From the NCBI RefSeq assembly GCF_001570545.1, contig NZ_BBXD01000010.1, positions 310,001 to 374,000 on the forward strand: a DNA stretch of 64,000 bases, read 5' to 3'. Positions 41,626-50,260 of the stretch are shown here, one piece after another. A program made the position numbers and the translations under genes. Numbering within the stretch: the stretch's first letter is position 1; every line of letters begins with the position of its first letter. The stretch is from Herbidospora mongoliensis (lineage in GTDB: Bacteria; Actinomycetota; Actinomycetes; Streptosporangiales; Streptosporangiaceae). The notes under the pieces were generated by a model. That model ran no database searches and had not been told where the DNA came from. It saw only the letters and a list, made by a program, of their open reading frames with translations.

Positions 41626-43053
41626 TCATCGCGGCCCCGATCCGTTGACGATGGTGGCCACGTCGCGAAGGGCGGCGGACTCCGGCCGCCAGTCACCGTC
41701 GCCGCGTTCGATGATGATCACGTCGTCGGCCAGCCCGGCCCGGCCCGCCAGGGCCCGGTGGACGGTCAGCGCGCCGTCGCCGTGGCCGATCAGCACGTTC
41801 CGAGCCGATGTGGACGGGGTGTGCGCGGCCCGCAGCCCCAGGCAGAACGCGGTCAGTGCCTGGCCGCCGAGATGGGCGTTGCGGTCGGGGGAGAAGGCGC
41901 CGAAGTCGACCAGCGGGGCGTCGTAGCCGTCCCAGGTGACGCAGGCGACCGGGGTTCCGGCCATGGTCGAGGCCTGCCGCCACAGCAGCTGGGCGCGGGT
42001 GATGCTGGTCATGGCGTCGGCGAGGCCGGTGTTCAGGCCGTGGACGAAGATCACCGTGGTCTGCGCGGTGTCCGGGTCGCCCCACGAGACGGTGAGCCGC
42101 CCCTGGCCGGTGACGTCGAAGCCGAGCAGCATCGGATCGGGGTAGCCGGGCACCGGCGTCATCGCAGACTTGATCTTCTCCAGGCGTTTGAGCTGGCCGT
42201 TGACCCGGTCCCAGCTGCGCGGCAGGTCGCGGTCGGACTGCCACATCACCGAGGCGCCGAGCCGGTGCAGGTCGTGGGTCAGCAGACCCTGCTCGACCTG
42301 GAGGAACTCCCGGTTGGCCGAGTTGCGGACGACCCCGGGAAGGCCGTGCAGGCCGCCGAAGCCGGGCAGGCCGAGGGAGGTCATCCTGCTTTTCGGGGGC
42401 TGCATCGTCCACCAGGCGTTCACCCGGGCCCCGAGGTCGAGGTCGGCGACCCGGTGCTGGACGCCCAGCAGGGTGTCGACGGCCGCCGGGTCACCGGCCG
42501 AGACGCGGGCCAGCAGGGGCTCGGCGTCGGCGGTGTCGTCCACGTGGTCGCCGAACATCCAGTAGGCGGCCAGCGAAGCGGAGAGGATCTTGCCCGGGGG
42601 GAGCCGGAGGAGTCGTTCGCGGAGTTTTTCCGCCTGTTCGCCGGACCAGAACGCGATGTCGGCGATGATCCGTGCCGGACGGTCGGACTTTCCGGCCGAA
42701 GAAAGCTCGTCCAACAGAAATCCGGCGATTTCCAGCAGACTCCGCGAAGCGGCGCACAATTCACCGGCGAGGGAGGGCAGCACGTCCCGGGAGAAACCCG
42801 CGAACGTGCCCATCGGCCGGGGGAGCAGGGGAATAGGAGAGGTGAATTCGGGCGTACCGGAGAAAAGGGATATTGATTCGGAGAGGGCCATCCGGAGCGT
42901 GGTGCGCTGCTCGGTCATCAGTTCGGCGAACGCCGAGGTGCCACCGCCGGTCCAGGCGATGGCATGCACCAGGCGCGTCGCCTGATCGAGTGCCGTGTGG
43001 TGCTCGACGGCGATGGCGGTGACCCGTTCGAGGGAGGCAGTCTGGTCCACCAT
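41626..43053 (-). CDS. DUF1023 alpha/beta-hydrolase-fold protein, nucleophile missing
   Basis: 475 residues. The N-terminal 200 residues are helical (WXG-like), and the C-terminal domain is an alpha/beta-hydrolase of the DUF1023 family (TTVIFVHGLNTGLADAMTSI, VACVTWDGYDAPLVDFGAF, VLIGHGDGALTVHRAL). Active relatives carry GHSYGS at the nucleophile elbow; here it is GHGDGA, with Gly in place of Ser, so normal hydrolase activity is not expected. No signal peptide is seen. It is coupled to the downstream lipoprotein gene. Confidence 0.82.
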   Translation of the reverse strand: MVDQTASLERVTAIAVEHHTALDQATRLVHAIAWTGGGTSAFAELMTEQRTTLRMALSESISLFSGTPEFTSPIPLLPRPMGTFAGFSRDVLPSLAGELCAASRSLLEIAGFLLDELSSAGKSDRPARIIADIAFWSGEQAEKLRERLLRLPPGKILSASLAAYWMFGDHVDDTADAEPLLARVSAGDPAAVDTLLGVQHRVADLDLGARVNAWWTMQPPKSRMTSLGLPGFGGLHGLPGVVRNSANREFLQVEQGLLTHDLHRLGASVMWQSDRDLPRSWDRVNGQLKRLEKIKSAMTPVPGYPDPMLLGFDVTGQGRLTVSWGDPDTAQTTVIFVHGLNTGLADAMTSITRAQLLWRQASTMAGTPVACVTWDGYDAPLVDFGAFSPDRNAHLGGQALTAFCLGLRAAHTPSTSARNVLIGHGDGALTVHRALAGRAGLADDVIIIERGDGDWRPESAALRDVATIVNGSGPR

Positions 43054-43131
43054 GACCGAGACAGGATCGCAGTCCGCTTTGCTCCAGGTCAGGCGCTTGT
43101 CGCTTCACCCACATTCATCCGAATAGGCCGA

Positions 43132-43722
43132 CTATTGACGGATGAATGGGGGGTCGGACCCCCTTTCTGTGGCAATTGTCGGCATTTCGCCGTAGAAGTC
43201 GATCACTCGGACTTGGGCCTTTTTCCCGAGCGGCCGGGTGACGGTGATCGGCTCACGCAGCGTGAGGCGGGTGGTGGTCTGCGAGCTGACCGGCACGATC
43301 AGCCGCTCGCCGTCGACCTTCAGGGAGCTCTCGTAGGTCCGGACGCGCCGGGTGCTCTCGATCAGGTCGGCCGGTACGCGTACGTCCAGGTAGTGGCCGA
43401 AACGGATCAGCAGCTCCGTGCCGCCGGCCACGTGGGGGCGGACCACGCCCGACGCGATCATCCCGGCGACCATGATCGAGCCGTACACACCCAGGATCAG
43501 CAGCGGCGTCCGCACCGCTTCGTGCACGTCCAGCCCCCGGAGCAGCAGCTCCACGCCGACCGTCTCGACGACCTGGATGACGAGGAAGACCGTGAGGAGC
43601 ATGTTCTGGGCGCTCGCGTACGGCACCGCGACCCCTCCGGCCGGTACGTCCGGCCGCCGCAGCAGCCACCGGGCGACCGAGATCAGGCCCTCGACCTCGA
43701 ACCGCAGCAGGCGCCCGATCAT
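43132..43722 (-). CDS. Membrane protein, 196 residues, unknown function
   Basis: Two hydrophobic helices in the N-terminal half (NMLLTVFLVIQVVETVGVEL and LLILGVYGSIMVAGMIASG) are followed by a soluble beta-rich C-terminal region (LIRFGHYLDVRVP, ERLIVPVSSQTTTRLTLREP). The start overlaps the MerR-family gene stop (ATGA), so it is likely translated from the same mRNA as that regulator. No family recognised. Confidence 0.7.
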   Translation of the reverse strand: MIGRLLRFEVEGLISVARWLLRRPDVPAGGVAVPYASAQNMLLTVFLVIQVVETVGVELLLRGLDVHEAVRTPLLILGVYGSIMVAGMIASGVVRPHVAGGTELLIRFGHYLDVRVPADLIESTRRVRTYESSLKVDGERLIVPVSSQTTTRLTLREPITVTRPLGKKAQVRVIDFYGEMPTIATERGSDPPFIRQ

Positions 43723-44405
43723 CGGCCGCTCACCGCCGTCATGACCCGGCGGAGCACCGCGGCCTGGGCTGGGGAGAGCTCCACGCCGAGGTCGCCGAGC
43801 CAGCCCACCGGGGCCTCGTGGCCGAACATCGACGGGGGGATCCCGGCGATCAGGTCGGTGGCCAGCGCGGCCACCCGGGGATCGCCGGGATCGGCGTCGT
43901 GCAGGGCGTCGAGGCGGGCGTAGAGGTCGGCGGCGCCCTCGACGAACGGGCCCAGATCGGCCACCACCTCGTCGGGGAGCAGTGACAGCATCTCCCGGTC
44001 GAACTTGGCGAACCCCTCGCCGGGCAGCGCGCGCAGCACCTCGGCCATCTCCGGAGAGACCACCGCGTCCGCGCTCAGATCGCCCTCTCCAGCCAGCAAT
44101 CTGGACAGCCGCGCTCGTTTCGCCGCGATGGCCTGCTGCTCGCGGGCCAGGTCGGAGTCGAGTTCGAGCAGGACCTCGCGCAGTTCGCGGCCCTCGTCGT
44201 CGGCCAGCACGTCGCGGATCTCGTCGAGCGACAGGCCGAGCTCGGCGAGCCGCCGGATCCTGGCCAGCACGACCGCGTCCCGCAGCCGGTAGTCCCGGTA
44301 GCCGTTGGCCCGCCTGACCGGCTCGGTCAGCAGCCCGACGTGGTGGTAGTGCCGGATGGCCCGGGTGGTCACCCCGGCGATCTCGGCCAGTTCCCCGATT
44401 CGCAT
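43719..44405 (-). CDS. MerR-family transcriptional regulator
   Basis: 228 residues. Helix-turn-helix MRIGELAEIAGVTTRAIRHYHHVGLL with RANGYRDYRLRDAVVLARIRRLAELGLSL is textbook MerR. The long helical coiled coil (REVLLELDSDLAREQQAIAAKRARL) is followed by a larger C-terminal effector region (about 120-228) without a cysteine cluster, so the signal is probably not a metal or redox. It is translationally coupled to the downstream membrane protein gene. Confidence 0.88.
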   Translation of the reverse strand: MRIGELAEIAGVTTRAIRHYHHVGLLTEPVRRANGYRDYRLRDAVVLARIRRLAELGLSLDEIRDVLADDEGRELREVLLELDSDLAREQQAIAAKRARLSRLLAGEGDLSADAVVSPEMAEVLRALPGEGFAKFDREMLSLLPDEVVADLGPFVEGAADLYARLDALHDADPGDPRVAALATDLIAGIPPSMFGHEAPVGWLGDLGVELSPAQAAVLRRVMTAVSGR

Positions 44406-44427
44406 GCCTCGATTAGAAACGTTGCCG

Positions 44428-44895
44428 CTACGTCATGGTCAACGGGGTGATCGCGGTCGTGGCCGACTGCTGGAAGACGACCAGGGTGCGGAAGCTGACC
44501 ACCTCCTTGCGCTTGGCCAGGTGGTCGATGAGGAAGGCGTGCAGCCGCTCGTTGTCCTGCACGGCCACCCTGATCAGGAAGTCGTCGCCGCCCGCCACGA
44601 CCAGGACCTCGAGCACCTCGGGGCGGGGCGTGGCCCAGTCGTGGAAGTTGTTGATGATGGTCCGGCTCAGCGGCCTGATCTGCGCCGCCACGATCGCCTG
44701 CACGCTGCGGCCGATCTTCGCCAGGTCGAGCTGGGCGTGGTAGCCGGTGATGACGCCGCGTTCGTGCAGACCGCGCACCCGCTCCAGACAGGTCGAGGCG
44801 GCGATGCCGACCCGCCGGGCGAGCTCCCGGTTCGACTGCCGTGCGTCGAGCTGCAATTGGGCGATGATCGCCGAATCTATGTCGTCCAGATCCAT
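44428..44895 (-). CDS. Lrp/AsnC-family regulator
   Basis: 155 residues from ATG 44895. N-terminal helix-turn-helix (DDIDSAIIAQLQLDARQSNRELARRVGIAASTCLERVRGL) and C-terminal RAM ligand-binding domain (VQAIVAAQIRPLSR, EVLEVLVVAGGDDFLIRVAV, EVVSFRTLVVFQQSAT). The gene is divergent from a DUF2000 gene, the common pattern for this regulator family, and an inverted repeat lies between them. Confidence 0.9.
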   Translation of the reverse strand: MDLDDIDSAIIAQLQLDARQSNRELARRVGIAASTCLERVRGLHERGVITGYHAQLDLAKIGRSVQAIVAAQIRPLSRTIINNFHDWATPRPEVLEVLVVAGGDDFLIRVAVQDNERLHAFLIDHLAKRKEVVSFRTLVVFQQSATTAITPLTMT

Positions 44896-44916
44896 GAATT
44901 CGAGCCTATCGCCGAT

Positions 44917-44954
44917 CAAACGTTCGGCCTGGCCCTTCAGTAGATGGACGTTTG
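44917..44954. promoter_or_regulatory. Inverted repeat, candidate Lrp-family operator
   Basis: CAAACGT (44917-44923) and ACGTTTG (44948-44954) are inverted and separated by 24 bases in the gap between the Lrp-type gene and the DUF2000 gene. Confidence 0.5.
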
Positions 44955-45000
44955 CCTAGAGTCATCGGCGAGAAGCGCTCGATTGATCGGAGTGGGCAAG

Positions 45001-45402
45001 ATGCAGACCAAACTCGTCATGGTGCTCCGCGACGACCTGCCGCTGGGTCTGGCCGTGAACGCCGCCGCCGTGCTGGCCCTCAGCCTCGGCGACGCCCTGA
45101 ACGGCTGGCTCGGCCCCGAGGGCAAGGACGCCGACGGCAACATCCACCCCGGCCTCAACACCCATCCCGTGCCGGTGCTGACCTCCTCGGGCGAGGCCCT
45201 GCGGGAGCTCCACGACGCGGCGCCGGAGGAGGTCACCGTGCTCGGCTTCACCGAGGTCGCCCGGCGGGCCCGCGAGTACGGCGAGTACCTGCGGACCCTG
45301 GCGGCGACCCCGGCGGCGGAGATCGACTACGTCGGACTGGTCGTGTTCGGGCCGAAGGCGCCGGTCACGAAGCTGACCAAGCACCTGGCCCTGATGCGCT
45401 AG
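45001..45402 (+). CDS. DUF2000-family protein
   Basis: 133 residues from ATG 45001 (GGAG upstream). The start KLVMVLRDDLPLGLAVNAAAVLALSLG is the conserved N-terminal block of DUF2000, and IHPGLNTHPVPVLTSSGEAL follows in place. The family has a Bacillus/Agrobacterium structure of unknown function with an alpha/beta PTH2-like fold. Here it pairs with the divergent Lrp-type regulator. Its stop overlaps the end of the alginate-lyase-family gene by 4 bases. Confidence 0.85.
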   Translation: MQTKLVMVLRDDLPLGLAVNAAAVLALSLGDALNGWLGPEGKDADGNIHPGLNTHPVPVLTSSGEALRELHDAAPEEVTVLGFTEVARRAREYGEYLRTLAATPAAEIDYVGLVVFGPKAPVTKLTKHLALMR

Positions 45403-46556
45403 TTCGGGTTCTGCGCGTGGGTCAGCGTCTCCCACGCCACGAACAGGTAGTTCGTGCCGGCCGGGCGCTGGCGTTCGGTCAGCGTCTGGGTGTTGGTCAT
45501 GCCGATGCCCAGCCGGGTGTTGAGGGCGTTGAAGCCCACCTCGGTGATGGGGCCGAGGCCCAGGTGCAGCGAACCGCCGCAGAGCCACGACGGCACGGCG
45601 GTGCCGAGCTGATATTTGGAGTGGAAGCCGAGGGCGTGCCGGAGCCGGTCGGTGAGCTCGGGGTAGAGGTCCTGGCCCTGGATGCGGCTGGTCTCGGCGA
45701 CGTGGGAGATGGCGCTGATGCCGTAGCCGGTGTGGGTGAAGTCGCGGCAGGTCTCCTGGCTGAGGCCGTCGACGAAGGTCGTCTCGCCGTGCCAGAAGCT
45801 GACCAGCTCGCTGTAGGTGTCCACACTCCCCACCGGCGGATATTTGGGCTGGGGGCCGTCGGCGGTGACGTACAGGAAGGCCGCCGCGCGGGCCCGGAAG
45901 CGGGTGACGGCGCGGTCGTAGACGGCCTTGTCCTCCAGGAAGACGGCGATGCCGATGGCCGCCTCCATCATCGACAGCTCCCAGTTGCCGTTGCTGGACG
46001 ACCCGTTGACCACCTCGGGCAGGTAGACGTTGCGCAGCATGGTGGCGAACCGCTGCATGTTCGGCCAGCCGCCGTTGTAGGTGTACCTGATGATCTCCGC
46101 GGCCCTCGGCCACGTGGAGGCGGCCCAGGCCGACTGGAGCGGGGCGTTGCTGTTGGTGTGGTCGCGCAGCACGGCCGACCAGGCGTCCATGATCGAGATG
46201 GCCTTGGTCGCGTAGCGCGCGTCACCGGTGATGTACCAGCGCAGGGCCAGCGTGTACGCGGCCAGCGCGTCCTGCCGCTCGTCGGTGCAGCCGATGTTCG
46301 GGTTGGAGTAGGACCCGCACTCGACCACCGCGCGCGGCGTCGGGTTGCGCGTCAGCGAGGCGAACGGCGAGGCCGTCATCTGGTCGAACGCGGCCTTCCA
46401 CGGCTGCGCGTTCGCCTGGACCCGGCCTTTGACGAAGTCGAGCTGGGCCCGGCTGACCATGACGCCCGGATGGGCGAAAACGGCCGGGGCGGCCTGGGCG
46501 GGGACAGCGACGAGGGTGGACAGGAGCACCATGAGTGCGCATAACAAGCGTGCCAT
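45399..46556 (-). CDS. Secreted alginate-lyase-family protein
   Basis: 385 residues, signal peptide to VPAQAA (about residue 22). The alpha/alpha-barrel lyase fold is shown by RQDALAAYTLALRWYITGD, ATKAISIMDAWSAVL, WAASTWPRAAEIIRYTY and NGNWELSMMEAAIGIAVFL, then HTGYGISAISHVAETSRIQG. These contain the Asn/His/Tyr/Arg positions typical of the family (NW/H/Y). Substrate could be alginate or another uronic-acid polymer. A 17-base palindrome about 75 bases before the start should bind a regulator. Confidence 0.82.
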   Translation of the reverse strand: MARLLCALMVLLSTLVAVPAQAAPAVFAHPGVMVSRAQLDFVKGRVQANAQPWKAAFDQMTASPFASLTRNPTPRAVVECGSYSNPNIGCTDERQDALAAYTLALRWYITGDARYATKAISIMDAWSAVLRDHTNSNAPLQSAWAASTWPRAAEIIRYTYNGGWPNMQRFATMLRNVYLPEVVNGSSSNGNWELSMMEAAIGIAVFLEDKAVYDRAVTRFRARAAAFLYVTADGPQPKYPPVGSVDTYSELVSFWHGETTFVDGLSQETCRDFTHTGYGISAISHVAETSRIQGQDLYPELTDRLRHALGFHSKYQLGTAVPSWLCGGSLHLGLGPITEVGFNALNTRLGIGMTNTQTLTERQRPAGTNYLFVAWETLTHAQNPN

Positions 46557-46629
46557 CGGCGGACTCCGGACAGGGGGAGGGTGGGTTGACGCCCATGAAA
46601 CACACCCCTGACATGCCGGGTCAAGCTGG

Positions 46630-46646
46630 TTAGGAAAGTTTCCTAA
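46630..46646. promoter_or_regulatory. Palindromic operator upstream of the lyase gene
   Basis: TTAGGAAAGTTTCCTAA is a perfect palindrome around a central G, 75 bases before the lyase ATG and within the promoter region. Its AT-rich symmetric form is unlike surrounding GC-rich sequence. Such sites occur before secreted carbohydrate-active enzymes in actinomycetes; the binding regulator is not encoded nearby. Confidence 0.65.
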
Positions 46647-46665
46647 GAAATAAATCGCACGAAAA

Positions 46666-46694
46666 GGCCCCGGGAGGCGGTGCCTGCCGGGGCC
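46666..46694 (-). terminator. Terminator of the FBP-domain gene
   Basis: A 12-pair stem with one mismatch and a GGT loop (46666-46678 with 46682-46694); on the minus strand it is followed by TTTTCG, 45 bases beyond the FBP gene stop. Confidence 0.8.
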
Positions 46695-46738
46695 GTGGTT
46701 GGAAGCGGGGCGTCCGTCTGGTCATCGCGACCTCCTTC

Positions 46739-47233
46739 CTAGGCGAGCACCTTCGCGACGAAGTCGTCGAGGTTCACCGACAGGCGCGCGACCTTGTCCT
46801 CCAGCGACAGGGTCTCGCCGCCCGCCAGCCGGTCGGTCGGCTTCAGGCCTCGCACGTACAGGGAACAGGCCAGGTCGGAGCACAGGTACGCGCCGACCGT
46901 GTTGCCCTGCCGACCGGCCGCGCCGACGCGGGGCGCCACGAACAGCGCCACGCCGGTACCGCCGTGGGAGGTCACGCAGACCGAGCAGACGGTCGTCTTG
47001 ACGACGCTGCGCTTGACGCCCTGCGGGTAGCGCATGACGATGCCCGTCAGCTTCCCGTCGTGCTCGGTGACCAGGTAGCCCCGCTCGGGGGACTGCGGGT
47101 CGCGCCAGCCGAGGAAGTCGAGCACCTCCCAGTTGGTCTCGCGCAGGTCGCGCGGAAGGTTCAGGCGAGTCGCCTCGCCCTTGGAACAGTTCACGAACGA
47201 GGAGCGGATCTCTCGTTCTACCAGCGGAATCAC
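46739..47233 (-). CDS. FBP-domain protein (FusB-like, EF-G-binding type)
   Basis: 164 residues. The C-terminal treble-clef zinc module is recognisable from VCSVCVTSHGG and LCSDLACSLYVRG, the four-Cys pattern of FBP/FusB proteins. The N-terminal half is helical with SSFVNCSKGEA. Relatives bind elongation factor G and can rescue it from fusidic acid or act in general translation stress. The gene is monocistronic with its own terminator. Confidence 0.85.
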   Translation of the reverse strand: MIPLVEREIRSSFVNCSKGEATRLNLPRDLRETNWEVLDFLGWRDPQSPERGYLVTEHDGKLTGIVMRYPQGVKRSVVKTTVCSVCVTSHGGTGVALFVAPRVGAAGRQGNTVGAYLCSDLACSLYVRGLKPTDRLAGGETLSLEDKVARLSVNLDDFVAKVLA

Positions 47234-47274
47234 CCGGCGACGTTAGCCGACCCCGCGAGTGGTTTCACCTGGTT

Positions 47275-47682
47275 TTACCGTCGGATGACCTCGGTGCCCG
47301 CCGGTACGGTGATCGTGTAGCGGGACACGCAGCCGGGGCACGGGGCGGCGTCGACGGTCAGGGTCCGGCCGTCCCACGACTCGTGCCAGCCGGGCTGGTC
47401 GAAGCTCCAGGAGATCTCCCGCTCGATCACCAGCCGACCGGTCTCGCCCTGCTTGACCTCGACCTCCGACCCCATGCCGCTGTGGTTGACCACGGTGATC
47501 GACGGCTCGAAGAACGCGTATTCGTGGCGGGCGCTCTCGGTCGACCGGCTGGCGAGCAGTTCCACCTCCGGGCTCGGCTCGTGGAGCACGGCCGAGGCGA
47601 AACCGATCGCGACGGCCCCCAGGAAGCCCACTGTCAGCAGGCCGCCGGCGATGCGCCAGCGCAGGCGCGTGGCCGCGTTCAC
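47275..47682 (-). CDS. Membrane-anchored hypothetical protein after a two-component pair
   Basis: 135 residues from the GTG at 47682, which overlaps the response regulator stop as GTGA. One N-terminal membrane helix (IAGGLLTVGFLGAVAIGFASAVL) is followed by an extracellular domain of about 100 residues, beta-rich, with a CPGC pair near the end (DAAPCPGCVSRYTI). Its tight coupling to the kinase/regulator operon suggests a role in sensing or responding to the same signal. Confidence 0.72.
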   Translation of the reverse strand: MNAATRLRWRIAGGLLTVGFLGAVAIGFASAVLHEPSPEVELLASRSTESARHEYAFFEPSITVVNHSGMGSEVEVKQGETGRLVIEREISWSFDQPGWHESWDGRTLTVDAAPCPGCVSRYTITVPAGTEVIRR

Positions 47683-48320
47683 GAGACCCTCAGGAAGCGC
47701 AGCACGGCGAGCACCCGGCGGTGGTCCTTGTCGTCGCCGGTCAGGTCGAGCTTGGCGAAGATGTTGTTGATGTGCTTGCCCACGGCGCTCTCCGAGACCG
47801 TCAGGGCCTCGGCGATGCCGGTGTTGGAGCGGCCCTCTGCGATCAAGGCCAGCACCTCCTTCTCTCGTCGGGTGAGGCGGTCGAGCGGGTCGCTGTGGCG
47901 GACCAGGAGCTGGGCGACGACCTCGGGGTCGAGGGCGGTGCCGCCCAGGGCCACCCGGCGCAGCGCGTCGAGGAACTCCGGCACGTCGGCCACCCGGTCC
48001 TTCAGCAGGTAGCCGACGCCGCTGGTGGCGGTGGAGAGCAGGGCGGTGGCGTAGCGCTCCTCGACGTACTGCGAGAGCACCACGATCGACATGTCGGGCC
48101 ACTGCCGGCGCAGCACGAGCGCGGCGCGCAGGCCCTCGTCGGTGTGCGAGGGCGGCATCCGCACGTCGGTCACCACCAGGTCGGGCTGGTGCTCGTCGGC
48201 GGCGCGGAGCAGCCCTTCCGCGTCTTCCACGGCGGCCACGACCTCCATGCCGGCCGACCTGAGCACCCAGACGAGGCCCTCGCGCAGCAGCACCGAGTCT
48301 TCGGCGAGGACTACCCGCAC
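47679..48320 (-). CDS. NarL/LuxR-family response regulator
   Basis: 213 residues, GTG start at 48320. Receiver domain with VVLAEDSVLLREGLVW, DLVVTDVRMPP carrying the phosphoacceptor, and GYLLKDRVAD. LuxR-type C-terminal domain: RLTRREKEVLALIAEGRSN, ESAVGKHINNIFAKL. It overlaps the kinase gene upstream by 10 bases. Confidence 0.93.
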   Translation of the reverse strand: MRVVLAEDSVLLREGLVWVLRSAGMEVVAAVEDAEGLLRAADEHQPDLVVTDVRMPPSHTDEGLRAALVLRRQWPDMSIVVLSQYVEERYATALLSTATSGVGYLLKDRVADVPEFLDALRRVALGGTALDPEVVAQLLVRHSDPLDRLTRREKEVLALIAEGRSNTGIAEALTVSESAVGKHINNIFAKLDLTGDDKDHRRVLAVLRFLRVS

Positions 48321-49552
48321 GGCAGGTCCGCCCTGATCGTCGTCGGGCCGCCCTCGGGGCTGAGGATGGTCAGCGTGCCGTCGACCGAACCGGCCCGCTG
48401 GATGAGGCCGCGCAGGCCCGAGCCCTCGCCGGGGTCGGCGCCGCCGCCGCCGTCGTCGAGCACCTCGACGACCAGCCGGTCGCCGGTCCGCCGCACCGTC
48501 ACGAACGCCTCGTGGGCCTTCGCGTGCTTGGCGACGTTGGTGAGCGCCTCCGACACCACGAAGAAGGCCACCGCCTCGATCGTCGGGGAGGGCCGCCGGC
48601 CGACGTCGACCGTCAGGCGGACCGGCACCGGCGACCGCGCCGCGACTCCGGACAGCGCCGCGTCGAGGCCCTGCTCGTCGAGCACCGCCGGGTGCAGGCC
48701 GCGCACCAGGTCGCGCAGCTCCTTGAGGGCCAGCTTGGCCTCGTCGTGCGCCTGCGCGATCGCCTTCGCGGCCGGTTCGGGCAGGTCGGTGAGGGTGGTG
48801 CGGGCCATCCCCAGGTTCATGGCCAGCCAGACCAGCCGGCGCTGGGCGCCGTCGTGCAGGTCGCGCTCCATCCGCCGCCGCTCGGCGTCGGCGGCGTCGA
48901 TCACCTCCGCGCGGCTCTCGCGCAGGCTCTCGACCCTTTCCACCAGTACGTCACGGGCGCTCGGCCCCAGCAGCGACACGGCGGCCACCTCGTCGACCGA
49001 GGCGATCAGCCTGGCCGCCCACGGCCCGGCCACCGCCAGCGCCAGCGCCAGCAGTGCCACCATCGTGCCCTCGACGCCGAAGTCGTCGCGGGACCAGAAG
49101 ACCGCCGCCACCACGGCCGACGCCAGCGCTCCCGACCAGGCCACCAGCATGGCGAACAGCCCGATCCCGGCGATCACCGGGGCGAGCAGGTGATAGGCCA
49201 GCTGCCGCCAGGTGCCGGGGTCGCGGATCTCGGCGTACAGGAACTTGATGGGGTTGCGGGACCCGCGCCCGCGCCGGACCGCCGGGATCTCGACGGACAG
49301 GAACGCCGCGAAGCGCCCCCGCTGCAGCCGGCTGAGCCGGGGGAGCAGCCAGAACATCAGCGGCAGTGCGACGAGCGGCACCACGATCGTCCAGATGAAG
49401 ACGATCGACACGGCGGTCAGGGCGCCGATCACGGTCAGCGCCAGCAGCGCGACGGGCACCCCGGTCACCACGTGCGCGGTGCGCAGCCAGGTCGGGGCGG
49501 CCCAGTGGGATCGCATGCGGTCCCACGGAGTGAGCGTCTGGGTGAGGGCCAT
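48311..49552 (-). CDS. DesK/NarX-type sensor histidine kinase
   Basis: 413 residues. Four to five N-terminal membrane helices (about 25-170) with a small sensor-like loop; HisKA_3 block RRRMERDLHDGAQRRLVWLAMNLG with the phosphoacceptor His; HATPase with VSEALTNVAKHAKAHEAF, LVVEVLDDGGGGADPGEGSGLRGL. The chain ends with EGGPTTIRADLPCG. It forms an operon with the response regulator and a membrane protein. Confidence 0.92.
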   Translation of the reverse strand: MALTQTLTPWDRMRSHWAAPTWLRTAHVVTGVPVALLALTVIGALTAVSIVFIWTIVVPLVALPLMFWLLPRLSRLQRGRFAAFLSVEIPAVRRGRGSRNPIKFLYAEIRDPGTWRQLAYHLLAPVIAGIGLFAMLVAWSGALASAVVAAVFWSRDDFGVEGTMVALLALALAVAGPWAARLIASVDEVAAVSLLGPSARDVLVERVESLRESRAEVIDAADAERRRMERDLHDGAQRRLVWLAMNLGMARTTLTDLPEPAAKAIAQAHDEAKLALKELRDLVRGLHPAVLDEQGLDAALSGVAARSPVPVRLTVDVGRRPSPTIEAVAFFVVSEALTNVAKHAKAHEAFVTVRRTGDRLVVEVLDDGGGGADPGEGSGLRGLIQRAGSVDGTLTILSPEGGPTTIRADLPCG

Positions 49553-49672
49553 GGGGACAACCGTAGAGACCAGGCGGGTGTGGTCACCATGTCCGAGGTA
49601 TCCGCGAAAAAGGTGAGGCCAGCACCACCTTTGTCCGCCGGGTAAAGGGCGCCGGTGTGGCGGCTACCGAGG

Positions 49673-50215
49673 ATGAGTGAAAGAGTGGTGATTGTGGAGG
49701 ATCATCGCCGTGCCGCCGAGCGCGTCCGCCAGGACCAGCGGCAGCGCGCCGCTCACCCGGCCGAACGCCGCTACGCCGATGCGTATCATCTCGCGCATCT
49801 GGCGGAATGGCACGGCGGGGCCGACCTCCGCGAGGCCGCCCGGGCCGTTCTGGAGAGAGAGCGCGAATTGACGGCGGAAGACAACGGCGAGCCCGGTCTG
49901 GCGGGCCGCACCTTCCAGGTGACCGCCCATCATCGCGGCGGCGACGTGATCATCGTGGTCAAGGGTGAGATCGACGCCCTGGCCGAGCCGGGCTTCCGCG
50001 ACTACGTCCGCGGGCGTTCCGGCGAACGGGTCGTCTTCGACCTCGCCGAGCTGAATTTCATCGACAGCGCCGGCCTGCAGGTCCTGATCGACGCCCATCG
50101 CCGCGGCCCCGCCGCCTACTGCGCGCTGACCCCACGGGTCGCGCGACTGTTCGACCTGCTGGGCCTGCGAACCCGAATGAGTGTGTACGAAACGGTCGAC
50201 GAGGCCTTCGCCTAG
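49673..50215 (+). CDS. STAS-domain anti-anti-sigma factor with N-terminal extension
   Basis: 180 residues from ATG 49673. The first 75 residues are hydrophilic and helical, Arg/Glu-rich. The STAS domain (about 80-180) has VIIVVKGEIDALAEPGFRDYV, the phosphorylatable Ser in NFIDSAGLQVLIDAHRRG, and LFDLLGLRTRMSVYETVDEA. It would bind an RsbW-like kinase and be reactivated by a SpoIIE phosphatase; both types are encoded elsewhere in the window. No adjacent sigma factor gene. Confidence 0.85.
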   Translation: MSERVVIVEDHRRAAERVRQDQRQRAAHPAERRYADAYHLAHLAEWHGGADLREAARAVLERERELTAEDNGEPGLAGRTFQVTAHHRGGDVIIVVKGEIDALAEPGFRDYVRGRSGERVVFDLAELNFIDSAGLQVLIDAHRRGPAAYCALTPRVARLFDLLGLRTRMSVYETVDEAFA

Positions 50216-50216
50216 A

Positions 50217-50250
50217 AGAGCCCCACGACCGTTTCCGATCATGGGGCTCT
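50217..50250. terminator. Terminator between convergent STAS and hydrolase genes
   Basis: A 9-base stem (50217-50225 with 50242-50250), loop 16 bases, located between the two stop codons with CCCTT following on the plus strand. Confidence 0.65.
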
Positions 50251-50260
50251 CCCTTGCCGA

